Assembly: GCA_030630095.1 (NCBI GenBank)
Contig: DAOVNW010000047.1
Location: 1 to 7,329 of the forward strand
Source of the DNA: Candidatus Omnitrophota bacterium
GTDB taxonomy: Bacteria; Omnitrophota; Gorgyraeia; JAGLLT01
Reading direction: 5' to 3'
Length of the DNA stretch: 7,329 nt
In this document: piece after piece, positions 1-5,585 of the stretch
Position numbering within the stretch: position 1 is the stretch's first letter
Layout: every line of letters begins with the position of its first letter
Made by a program: the position numbers and the translations under genes
Notes under the pieces: generated by a model
What the model saw: only the letters and a program-made list of their open reading frames with translations
Database searches by the model: none
Told to the model about the DNA's origin: nothing

Positions 1-2
1 GA

Positions 3-959
3 AGTTTTATCTGGAGTTATGATATAGGAAATGATGTTTGCTCTTCTCCCACGGTAGCCGATGGCAAAGTCTTTATCGGTTCCGGTGATAGCAAGCTCTA
101 TGCCTTGGATGAAGAGACAGGAACTGAAATCTGGAATCATACGATAGTGGGTGGCATGCATGGTTCTTCACTCGCTATAGCTAATGGCAAGGTTTTTGTG
201 GGTTCTTATGATGGTATGCTCTACGCTTTTGGTTCATTTATTTCTTCTGTTCAAACTACTCCTCACGGCACTTGGGTAGAAATTAACTGGCAGACAAATA
301 AACCCGCGACAGCAGTTATAGAGTATGGCACAACCATAGACTATGGCTATACACTCGAAGATTACAATTTAAACACCCAGCATAAAATGGAACTTTACAA
401 TCTTGAGCCGGCAACGAAGTATTACTTCCAAATACACGCTTTCATCGAGGGTGACAAAGAATACACCTATGAAGGAGAATTTACTACTACAACGGATGAC
501 TATGATGAAACCGGCAGCTGCAGCGGCCGCATTACTCTTCAAGGCCGTGCCGACCATTGTTGTCTTATTACCTTTGAACTAAGAAATCCAGGGCAGGTTC
601 TACCCATAAAAACCTATCAGCTCTATTGTGATAGTGAAGGTAATTATACATTATCAAATATTCCGGAAGGCACCTACGATCTCACCGCCAAAAGCTCTAA
701 CACCCTAAGGGTTAAAAATGAAGTTATCACTGTAGAAGGTGAAGCTATCTCGAATGTGGACTTCACTCTCCTCGGCGGAGATGCCAACAATGACAACTCA
801 GTTGCTTCAGGCGACATGGTTATTGTTAAGCATGCCTGGCTAAGTAAGGCGGGAGATGATAATTGGGATGAGCGCGCGGACTTTAACAACGACGGGTCTA
901 TTGGTACGGGTGATTTAATTATCTTAAGAACCAACTGGTTAAAACAAGGCGAAGAATAA
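3..959 (+). CDS. PQQ-type beta-propeller / FnIII / dockerin type I secreted protein (5' partial)
   Basis: The frame is open to the left edge, so the N-terminus and any signal peptide are missing; the ATG at 105 is internal. The visible 318 residues show these parts in order. Residues about 1-78 hold two PQQ/WD-like blade repeats (motifs S-P-T-V-A-D-G-K-V-F-I-G-S and S-L-A-I-A-N-G-K-V-F-V-G-S, each followed by L-Y-A). Residues about 79-164 form a fibronectin-III-like domain of the purple-acid-phosphatase type (Y-N-L-E-P-A-T-K-Y-Y-F). Residues about 172-257 form a carboxypeptidase-regulatory-like beta-sandwich (G-N-Y-T-L-S-N-I-P-E-G-T-Y-D-L). A dockerin type I domain (bases about 774-956) follows, with two 12-residue calcium loops, DANNDNSVASGD and DFNNDGSIGTGD. 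Positions 10-11, which usually set cohesin specificity, are SG and TG. Dockerins bind cohesins, and a cohesin-like protein lies 12 bases downstream, probably in the same operon. The ligand of the propeller is unknown. Confidence 0.88.
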   Translation, partial: SFIWSYDIGNDVCSSPTVADGKVFIGSGDSKLYALDEETGTEIWNHTIVGGMHGSSLAIANGKVFVGSYDGMLYAFGSFISSVQTTPHGTWVEINWQTNKPATAVIEYGTTIDYGYTLEDYNLNTQHKMELYNLEPATKYYFQIHAFIEGDKEYTYEGEFTTTTDDYDETGSCSGRITLQGRADHCCLITFELRNPGQVLPIKTYQLYCDSEGNYTLSNIPEGTYDLTAKSSNTLRVKNEVITVEGEAISNVDFTLLGGDANNDNSVASGDMVIVKHAWLSKAGDDNWDERADFNNDGSIGTGDLIILRTNWLKQGEE

Positions 960-971
960 GGAGGAAAAAAA

Positions 972-1628
972 ATGTGTAAAATTGTTTTTAGGTTATTTTT
1001 TACAGTTAGTTTAATAATGTTGACTTTGCCGGCAGCTTGCGGTGCTGTCAGCATAACTTTGGTTTCGGACACATTATCGGACACATTAGAGGTTGGCAGG
1101 GGAGAGCAGTTTGATGTTGATGTAGTTCTGGATAATGCTGGCTCCGAAGGCTTAGTGGCTATCGGTATCTGGATACAGTATGATGAAAACCTCTTAAATG
1201 TGGTAGATACTGACAGCGGCAACTGGATAACAGAAGGCATTAACATCTTAGACGGACTATATCATATTCCTTTTGATTTACCGGGTGATCCGGGGATGTT
1301 CGATAATGCCAACGATGCCGGCATAGCCGGAGAAATTGCGTGGGACGCGAGGCGCAGCTGGTCAGATTGGACAGACATAACTCCCTGCGGCATCTTTGCT
1401 ACCATTACCTTTGAGGCCCAGGATGTTTTAGGGCAGACTGCTTTAGAGTTTTTTGGCGCAGGCATGGGAGGTTATCCCGATACCTATGTAATGAATGCCG
1501 CCGGAGATCAAATCCTTATTTCGACATCCGGAGCTTCTGTTAATGTCATTCCTGAGCCGGGAACTATTTTACTTTTAAGTGCTGGGTTGTTTAGTGTTTT
1601 TGGGGTAAGAAGAAGAAAAATTTATTGA
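972..1628 (+). CDS. Cohesin-domain protein with PEP-CTERM sorting signal
   Basis: This is a 218-residue exported protein. Residues 1-25 are a signal peptide (hydrophobic core 7-20, likely cleavage after C-G-A at 25). Residues about 27-190 resemble a cohesin: an early strand with G-E-Q-F-D-V-D-V-V-L-D-N, then I-G-I-W-I-Q-Y-D-E-N-L-L-N-V-V, and late I-F-A-T-I-T-F-E-A. The C-terminus is a textbook PEP-CTERM tail: V-I-P-E-P-G at 192-197, a hydrophobic stretch 198-211 and a final R-R-R-K. Such tails are processed by exosortase for surface or exopolysaccharide-associated display. The start is supported by a perfect AAGGAGG (958-964) seven bases upstream, which overlaps the stop of the dockerin gene and argues for coupled translation. 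Cohesin folds also occur outside cellulosomes, so the partner is inferred from position only. Confidence 0.87.
   Translation: MCKIVFRLFFTVSLIMLTLPAACGAVSITLVSDTLSDTLEVGRGEQFDVDVVLDNAGSEGLVAIGIWIQYDENLLNVVDTDSGNWITEGINILDGLYHIPFDLPGDPGMFDNANDAGIAGEIAWDARRSWSDWTDITPCGIFATITFEAQDVLGQTALEFFGAGMGGYPDTYVMNAAGDQILISTSGASVNVIPEPGTILLLSAGLFSVFGVRRRKIY
1065..1088 (+). repeat. 12-bp perfect tandem duplication inside the cohesin gene
   Basis: TCGGACACATTA occurs twice head to tail (1065-1076 and 1077-1088). It is in frame and codes SDTL-SDTL near the first cohesin strand. A 12-base unit changes length without shifting the frame. Confidence 0.9.
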
Positions 1629-1654
1629 CAAATTGGTAAGTTGTAATATATAAT
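1625..1654 (+). promoter_or_regulatory. Sigma70-type promoter for the C39-like PEP-CTERM gene
   Basis: TTGACA (1625-1630) and TATAAT (1649-1654) are both perfect consensus hexamers, separated by 18 bases. Transcription would start near 1661, about 37 bases before the GTG at 1698. The -35 box overlaps the TGA stop of the cohesin gene (1626-1628). The call is by consensus match only. Confidence 0.75.
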
Positions 1655-1697
1655 TAATCACTATTTACGCGACTTATAAATAACTTAAAGGACTGCT

Positions 1698-2696
1698 GTG
1701 AAAAAAGCAATAAGCGTATTTATTGCGGTAGTAATGTTATTATATTGTTCATTTGGTGTATCAGCGGATGTTGATATTAGCCGGATTGGCGATGAAATAA
1801 TTCAGATGGGCGCTAATCCGATTAGCGGTGTTCCGCAGTATAACTGGTATCATGGCTGTTCGCCTACCTCGGGCGGCATGCTCTTTGGATACTGGGACAG
1901 CCATCCGAGTGGAAACTGGTCTAATTTAGTTGATGGTGATATATCGACCTGGAACGCGGCGGCCCAGAATATGGTAGCCAGCCCTGAGCACATCGCGGAC
2001 TATTCGGGTACGCCTGACTCAAATCCGGGCGGTCACAGTGATAACTGTATTGCCGACTTTATGCATACTTCACGCTCCGCGGAAGGGCTGGGAGATGGAG
2101 GAACCTGGTCAAATAATATACCTACAGGCCTCAGGGATTACGCGCTGTGGGATAATCCGGCAACCGCTGTTAATGAGGGATACTACTCTGACAGCTGGCT
2201 GGATGATGTAACTTATTTTTCCGGTACATTCGGCTGGGACGCGTATAAAAATGAGATAGACGCGGGAAGCCCTATGCTGCTTGACTTATTTGAATGGCAG
2301 GGCGGTGATGACTGGTATGGCCATTCGGTTGTTGGCTATGGTTATCAGGATAGTATGTTTCAGATAAAAATTTATGATGGCGACTGGCAGAACATTACAG
2401 TAGGCGGTTTTGCTATCTGGGATACATGGGATACAACCAGCTCGCTGAGTAGTTGGATGAGCTGGGACGGTGGTACTGTTTTGTCGGTTACAGATGCCAA
2501 CGGTGTTGAGTGGTGGCCGTTTTTGGATATTACCGCGACCAACGGTTATGTTTTTAACGGCGCATATTGGGACTGGATGGTGTTTGAAGGTGTGTATTTT
2601 CACCCGGGAAGCCCTGTTCCTGAACCTTCCTTTATTATTACTTTGTTAAGTTTGTCAAGCGGGATGCTGGTAATTAAAAGGTTTCGCAAAAAGTAG
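1698..2696 (+). CDS. Secreted C39/papain-like cysteine-peptidase-like PEP-CTERM protein
   Basis: This is a 332-residue protein starting at GTG, with AAAGGA (1687-1692) five bases upstream. Residues 1-23 are a signal peptide (K-K, hydrophobic 5-18, V-S-A cleavage). The body begins with Y-N-W-Y-H-G-C-S-P-T-S-G-G-M (residues 48-61), a papain/C39-like nucleophile motif with candidate Cys54. Candidate catalytic His209 lies in Y-G-H-S-V-V-G-Y-G-Y, followed by a candidate Asp227 in I-Y-D-G-D-W. This Cys...His...Asp order fits the C39-like family; I infer peptidase activity from it. The rest is rich in Trp, Gly and Asp, as in other extracellular proteins. The tail V-P-E-P-S (307-311), hydrophobic 312-326 and K-R-F-R-K-K end is a PEP-CTERM signal. 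It has its own strong promoter, so it can be expressed apart from the cohesin gene. The substrate is unknown, and loss of catalysis cannot be excluded. Confidence 0.82.
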   Translation: MKKAISVFIAVVMLLYCSFGVSADVDISRIGDEIIQMGANPISGVPQYNWYHGCSPTSGGMLFGYWDSHPSGNWSNLVDGDISTWNAAAQNMVASPEHIADYSGTPDSNPGGHSDNCIADFMHTSRSAEGLGDGGTWSNNIPTGLRDYALWDNPATAVNEGYYSDSWLDDVTYFSGTFGWDAYKNEIDAGSPMLLDLFEWQGGDDWYGHSVVGYGYQDSMFQIKIYDGDWQNITVGGFAIWDTWDTTSSLSSWMSWDGGTVLSVTDANGVEWWPFLDITATNGYVFNGAYWDWMVFEGVYFHPGSPVPEPSFIITLLSLSSGMLVIKRFRKK

Positions 2697-2734
2697 TAGT
2701 ATTTTTTATTATTTAATACTTCAAAAAAGGAAAA

Positions 2735-3652
2735 ATGAAAAACGGGATATTTGTTTGCGTGATAATTGTGTTTAGTGTCTGTCTTGCCGCGGCAGAAGTT
2801 GAACTGTCTGCTGATGAGATTTATCTGAAAAACAATGACAGGATAAGCGGCCGGGTGGTAGAAGAGAGCGAAGATACGGTAGTGATAGAGACTGAGGCTT
2901 TGGGAGGCATCTCTGTCAGGAGGGAGTTTATTGAGCGGATTTCTCTTGATAAAGAGAAGGAAAGTAAAGCGGATTTGGCCGAGAAAAAAGAGCCTGCTGT
3001 GCTGTGGGAGAAGAAAATAAGCCTGGGCTATAATGACTCCCGCGGGAACTCTGAAAGCTCCCAGGTGACTATGGGCTTTTATGCCGGCAGGAAGACGGAC
3101 AGTGATGAGGTGACTCTGAAAGCTGATACCTTTTATTCCTCGTCTAATCAGGAGATGGATGCTCAAAGGTGGTCCGGGATGGGGCGCTACGCTTTTAGCT
3201 TTGGAGAGGACAAGAAGTGGTATAATTTTTACAAACTTGAGGCTGATCATGACAGGTTTGCCGATATAGATTATAGACTGATACCTTCTGTTGGGTTGGG
3301 CTATTGGTTTAGTGACGAGGCGGACTGGAAACTAATGGCCGAAGCCGCTCTGGGCATAGAGCATACGAATTTCAGGACAGAAGGGGATAATGATGAATTT
3401 ATCTCTATCTGTAGAGGCTATCTGGAGAAGAGGATATTCGCTAAAGCGAGAATTACACAAGATGTGTTTTTCTATCCCGCTTTGAGCAGTTTTGGTGAAT
3501 ATAGACTACATAGTGAAACCTCTCTGGAAAATCCAATTAGCGATAAATTATCTTTAAAGTTAAGCTTCATTGAAGACTACAATTCTAACCCCCCAAAAGG
3601 CGTTGAAAAAAACGACCTCCGCTTGATATCATCACTAATCTATCTTTTTTAA
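2735..3652 (+). CDS. DUF481 family outer-membrane beta-barrel protein
   Basis: This is a 305-residue protein. Residues 1-20 form a signal peptide ending L-A-A-A. Residues about 25-71 form a small beta-rich N-terminal module (D-E-I-Y-L-K-N-N-D-R-I-S-G-R ... F-I-E-R-I), of a kind often fused to DUF481 in planctomycete-like bacteria. A charged Lys/Glu linker follows (72-88). Residues about 91-305 are the DUF481 domain: alternating amphipathic strands such as K-I-S-L-G-Y-N-D-S-R-G-N-S and a C-terminal I-Y-L-F with terminal Phe, the usual recognition signal for outer-membrane insertion. AAAAGG lies just upstream at 2725-2730. The gene follows the peptidase-like gene by 38 bases with no convincing terminator between them, so co-transcription is likely. 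The family's biochemical role is not established; a salt-stress or porin-like role has been proposed for relatives. Confidence 0.83.
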   Translation: MKNGIFVCVIIVFSVCLAAAEVELSADEIYLKNNDRISGRVVEESEDTVVIETEALGGISVRREFIERISLDKEKESKADLAEKKEPAVLWEKKISLGYNDSRGNSESSQVTMGFYAGRKTDSDEVTLKADTFYSSSNQEMDAQRWSGMGRYAFSFGEDKKWYNFYKLEADHDRFADIDYRLIPSVGLGYWFSDEADWKLMAEAALGIEHTNFRTEGDNDEFISICRGYLEKRIFAKARITQDVFFYPALSSFGEYRLHSETSLENPISDKLSLKLSFIEDYNSNPPKGVEKNDLRLISSLIYLF

Positions 3653-3684
3653 AACAATCTCCTTGCTGTTTCTCCAACTTTTTA

Positions 3685-3713
3685 TTGACTTTGATGGGGT
3701 ATATTGCTATAAT
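3685..3713 (+). promoter_or_regulatory. Strong sigma70 promoter upstream of the tRNA-Pro unit
   Basis: TTGACT (3685-3690), a 17-base spacer and TATAAT (3708-3713), with an extended -10 TGC at 3705-3707. The predicted start near 3720 is about 250 bases before tRNA-Pro, an unusually long leader that is filled with inverted repeats. No stronger promoter is visible closer to the tRNA. Confidence 0.7.
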
Positions 3714-3728
3714 TATCTGCCTTAATAA

Positions 3729-3965
3729 GCGTAAAGCTAAAAGCGTAGAGCTAAAAACCATAGTTTAAAATTAAAAATAAAAATTAGAAAATGAAAAGCA
3801 AAGGCCGTTTTGATTATTTTGAATTTTTAACTATAGTTTTGCATTTTTCGCTTTGAGCTTTTAGTTTTATTTTTTTGGGTATTTTATTTATTTGGATTTG
3901 CGTTTTTTGATGTTTGATTTAAGTTTTTAACTATCGTTTTTAGCTTTTCGCTTTAAGCTTTTAGC
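3729..3965. repeat. Three related ~42-bp repeats (one inverted, two direct) in the tRNA-Pro leader
   Basis: The 319-base gap 3653-3971 holds no gene. Copy A (3729-3770) is the reverse complement of copies B (3824-3864) and C (3924-3965), at about 36 of 42 positions for A against C. B and C lie exactly 100 bases apart and match at 35 of 41 positions. A and C contain GC dinucleotides spaced exactly 7 bases apart (3729, 3736, 3743, 3750; and 3943, 3950, 3957, 3964). In RNA, A can pair with either B or C. The sequence between copies is A/T-rich with nothing recognisable. Confidence 0.8.
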
Positions 3966-3971
3966 TATATT

Positions 3972-4049
3972 CGGGGTGTAGCGCAGTTTGGCTAGCGCAC
4001 CTGCTTTGGGAGCAGGGGGCCGGAGGTTCAAATCCTCTCACCCCGACCA
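3972..4049 (+). tRNA. tRNA-Pro (anticodon TGG), CCA encoded
   Basis: The acceptor CGGGGTG (3972-3978) pairs with CACCCCG (4039-4045); discriminator A4046 and genomic CCA 4047-4049. The anticodon stem CCTGC/GCAGG encloses the loop TTTGGGA, anticodon TGG at 4007-4009. The T-loop is TTCAAAT. It reads CCN codons. It is flanked by complementary heptad repeats (3961-3971 with 4050-4059). Confidence 0.96.
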
Positions 4050-4052
4050 AAT

Positions 4053-4080
4053 TAGCTAATGGCTAATAGCATATGGCCAA
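4053..4080. repeat. Heptad-repeat block, left arm of inverted repeat around the four-helix-bundle gene
   Basis: GC dinucleotides fall at 4055, 4062, 4069 and 4076, exactly every 7 bases (units TAGCTAA, TGGCTAA, TAGCATA, TGGCCAA). The block is the reverse complement of 4463-4490 at 22 of 28 positions, with a perfect 12-base core ATAGCATATGGC (4066-4077 against 4466-4477). It also pairs with the heptads 5' of tRNA-Pro. Confidence 0.8.
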
Positions 4081-4101
4081 GTGTAAATAGTTAAGAAAAT
4101 A

Positions 4102-4452
4102 ATGTTTAGATTTGAAAGTTTAGATATATGGAAACTGGCAATTGAATATGCTGATGGTTTATATGAATTAGCAAAAGGATTGCCAAAAGATGAGAGGTTC
4201 AATTTAGTTGATCAGCTGAAGAGAGCCGCTCTATCAATATCAAATAATATTGCTGAAGGGTCAGGTACTGCAACTAAGAAGAATTTTAGTTCCTTTTTGG
4301 ATATAAGTTTAGCGTCAGCTTTTGAAACAGTTAACCTTTTATACTTTGCAGCAAAGAGAGAGTATATTACAGAAAAAGAAAGGTTAAAATTTTATAAAAA
4401 AGCAGAGTTACTTGTTAAAAAGATTCGCTCTTTTAAAAAGTTTTTAAATTAG
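4102..4452 (+). CDS. Four-helix-bundle protein (S23 / 23S rRNA intervening-sequence family)
   Basis: This is a 116-residue, Lys-rich all-helical protein of the length usual for the family. The hallmarks are present: F-x-S-L-D-I-W-K-L-A at 4-13, G-L-P-K-D-E-R-F-N-L at 26-35, and the signature Q-L-K-R-A-A-L-S-I-S-N-N-I-A-E-G at 38-53, then L-D-I-S-L-A-S-A-F-E-T near 66-76. Relatives are encoded inside intervening sequences of 23S rRNA genes, or as the Avd accessory protein of diversity-generating retroelements, where they bind nucleic acid. No reverse transcriptase is visible here. The gene sits alone between tRNA-Pro and tRNA-Arg, bracketed by inverted heptad repeats, and has no convincing Shine-Dalgarno. 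It would be read from the promoter at 3685. Its role here is unknown. Confidence 0.88.
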   Translation: MFRFESLDIWKLAIEYADGLYELAKGLPKDERFNLVDQLKRAALSISNNIAEGSGTATKKNFSSFLDISLASAFETVNLLYFAAKREYITEKERLKFYKKAELLVKKIRSFKKFLN

Positions 4453-4462
4453 TCAGTAACTA

Positions 4463-4571
<109 letters not shown>

Positions 4572-4573
4572 TT

Positions 4574-4651
4574 GGTGGGCGTAGCTCAGTTGGATAGAGC
4601 GCTGGACTGTGGCTCCGGAGGCCGGGGGTTCAAATCCCCTCGCTCACCCCA
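4574..4651 (+). tRNA. tRNA-His (anticodon GTG), CCA encoded
   Basis: The acceptor GTGGGCG (4575-4581) pairs with CGCTCAC (4641-4647) with one G-T wobble. The extra G-1 (4574) opposite discriminator C73 (4648) is the histidine identity pair. Anticodon loop CTGTGGC, anticodon GTG at 4609-4611. CCA at 4649-4651. The terminator follows within 11 bases. Confidence 0.96.
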
Positions 4652-4661
4652 ATTTGAGACG

Positions 4662-4702
4662 GCGGTTATTTATTTTGAGTATAATAAATGGCCGCTTTTT
4701 TT
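4662..4702 (+). terminator. Intrinsic terminator after tRNA-His
   Basis: A 13-bp stem (4662-4674 with 4683-4695, including two G-T wobbles) encloses an 8-base loop and is followed directly by seven T (4696-4702). It closes the Pro - four-helix-bundle - Arg - His transcription unit. Confidence 0.88.
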
Positions 4703-4842
4703 GCCCTTGCGGGCCGCGGGATTTTTATACCATTGCACCGCCGAGGAAGCAAAGTTCGGCATTAAAGCAACAATAATCAAGTAAAAATTGATAATTTAAG
4801 AGGTTTATAATAGAATTTCCTTGTTAGGCGGAAAGATAAGCG

Positions 4843-5103
4843 ATGAAAAAAGTATGGCTAATTATAGTTTTTGGTATCGTTCTTATTCTAATTAGCCCTA
4901 AGTTTATGTACAACGGAATCTATTTAAAACCAATGCTTGATTCAAATGGACAGCAAATTATAAAAGATGGACGTGTGGTTTATAAAGAGGATAAAATACG
5001 AACGGCTATTCGGAATCGAGGTTATTGGTTTTGTTTTTTGGGCGGAATTACATGTATTTTGATTGGAACAACAATAAGCCTTAAACGCAAAAATGAATTC
5101 TAA
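4843..5103 (+). CDS. Small hypothetical protein with two membrane segments
   Basis: This is an 86-residue protein I cannot assign to a family. A hydrophobic segment at about 4-19 (V-W-L-I-I-V-F-G-I-V-L-I-L-I) and another at about 62-79 (Y-W-F-C-F-L-G-G-I-T-C-I-L-I-G-T) flank a polar loop of about 42 residues containing V-Y-K-E-D-K-I-R-T-A-I-R. It ends in K-R-K-N-E-F, so both ends are probably cytoplasmic if both segments span the membrane. GGAAAG at 4830-4835 is a modest ribosome site. A TATAAT at 4806-4811 could be its -10 box, but no good -35 lies at the right distance. It sits alone between a terminator and the next tRNA promoter. Codon choice and the clear membrane pattern favour a real gene. 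Confidence 0.6.
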   Translation: MKKVWLIIVFGIVLILISPKFMYNGIYLKPMLDSNGQQIIKDGRVVYKEDKIRTAIRNRGYWFCFLGGITCILIGTTISLKRKNEF

Positions 5104-5134
5104 ATAAATGGCATAAAGATTACTGCGGTTGTGC

Positions 5135-5163
5135 TTGACATCGCGGTTTTTTTTGGATATTAT
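5135..5163 (+). promoter_or_regulatory. Sigma70-type promoter of the tRNA-Arg(TCG) unit
   Basis: TTGACA (5135-5140), a 17-base spacer and TATTAT (5158-5163). Transcription would start near 5170, about 90 bases before tRNA-Arg(TCG). The leader contains the four-helix-bundle remnant and a heptad block. Confidence 0.75.
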
Positions 5164-5183
5164 GATACTTCAAAAAAATATAA

Positions 5184-5216
5184 AAAATTTGTTCTTTTAA
5201 AAAGACTTTAAATTAG
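5184..5216 (+). pseudogene. 11-codon 3' remnant of a second four-helix-bundle gene
   Basis: These bases code K-I-C-S-F-K-K-T-L-N-stop, against K-I-R-S-F-K-K-F-L-N-stop at the end of the intact gene (4420-4452). DNA identity continues past the stop through the heptad block into a tRNA-Arg gene, as it does after the intact copy. Nothing of the first ~105 codons is present; an in-frame TAA at 5181-5183 precedes the remnant. Confidence 0.7.
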
Positions 5217-5222
5217 TCAGTA

Positions 5223-5254
5223 GCTATAAGCCATATGCTATAAGCTATATGCTA
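5223..5254. repeat. Heptad-repeat block 5' of tRNA-Arg(TCG)
   Basis: GC dinucleotides at 5223, 5230, 5237, 5244 and 5251, exactly every 7 bases. Bases 5237-5254 are complementary to 5342-5359 on the other side of the tRNA: 17 of 18 pairs counting one G-U. Confidence 0.85.
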
Positions 5255-5259
5255 TATTT

Positions 5260-5336
5260 GCGCCCGTAGCTCAATTGGATAGAGCGGTGGACTTCGAATC
5301 CGAGGGTTGCAGGTTCGACTCCTGCCGGGCGCGCCA
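5260..5336 (+). tRNA. tRNA-Arg (anticodon TCG), CCA encoded
   Basis: The acceptor GCGCCCG (5260-5266) pairs with CGGGCGC (5326-5332); discriminator G5333, CCA 5334-5336. Anticodon loop CTTCGAA, anticodon TCG at 5294-5296, reading CGA/CGG. T-arm GCAGG-TTCGACT-CCTGC. The 27-43 position of the anticodon stem is a G-A mismatch. Confidence 0.95.
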
Positions 5337-5341
5337 GTTAT

Positions 5342-5419
5342 TAGCGTATAGCATATAGCGGATAGCGTATAGGAAAGCATAAAACATAAAAGCATAAAGC
5401 ATAAAAGCATAAAACATAA
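5342..5419. repeat. Heptad-repeat block 3' of tRNA-Arg(TCG), two subfamilies
   Basis: The first part (5342-5373) has GC at 5344, 5351, 5358 and 5365 (units TAGCGTA, TAGCATA, TAGCGGA, TAGCGTA) and is complementary to the block before the tRNA. The second part (5374-5419) drifts to 7-8 base units AGCATAAA/ACATAAA. The following 5420-5525 has no gene; it holds a small GTATGT/ACATAC hairpin (5436-5453) without a T tract. Confidence 0.8.
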
Positions 5420-5525
5420 GAAATGATACTGCGCGGTATGTGTTACGACATACGATATACGGCTTTTTGGCGTATAGGAAAAATATTATATAGCTTCGCT
5501 GGTGGGGAATTTTTTTCAAAAATGT

Positions 5526-5554
5526 TTGACCTGCGATAAGAGTTGTTGTATAAT
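5526..5554 (+). promoter_or_regulatory. Sigma70-type promoter of the tRNA-Lys-Leu-Gly unit
   Basis: TTGACC (5526-5531), a 17-base spacer and TATAAT (5549-5554); predicted start near 5561, 25 bases before tRNA-Lys. A second TATAAT lies at 5571-5576, but its best -35 (TTGTAT at 5546) is poor and 19 bases away. Confidence 0.78.
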
Positions 5555-5585
5555 AACAGCTTCGTTAGATTATAATAGAAATTTT

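Noticed and set aside
1029..1043. Possible lipobox at Cys23 of the cohesin protein (L-P-A-A-C)
   Set aside because: Pro at -3 does not fit the lipobox, and a normal signal-peptide cleavage site plus a PEP-CTERM tail explain the ends better.
674..1246. Long - strand open frame opposite the dockerin and cohesin genes
   Set aside because: The + strand frames show clear domains and signals; the - frame shows none and crosses the gene boundary. The same applies to - frames at 2286-2603, 2600-3250 and 6864-7097.
2698..2720. AGTATT/AATACT hairpin after the peptidase-like gene
   Set aside because: It has only six weak pairs, an 11-base loop and no T tract; not convincing as a terminator.
4102..4452. 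Avd component of a diversity-generating retroelement
   Set aside because: The window contains no reverse transcriptase and no template/variable repeat pair; only the protein family is shared.
4572..4784. Open + frame of 70 codons beginning G-V-A-Q-L-D-R-A-L
   Set aside because: It runs through tRNA-His and the terminator; this is a well-known artefact of translating a tRNA gene.
4788..4811. TTGATA...TATAAT promoter for the small membrane protein
   Set aside because: The spacer is only 12 bases; the TATAAT alone is kept as a weak -10 candidate.
5342..5419. Possible CRISPR array
   Set aside because: The units are 7-8 bases, degenerate and without spacers.
5271..5519. Open - frame of 82 codons with Tyr/Ala/Phe-rich repeats
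   Set aside because: Its C-terminal part is antisense tRNA-Arg and the rest is translated heptad repeat.
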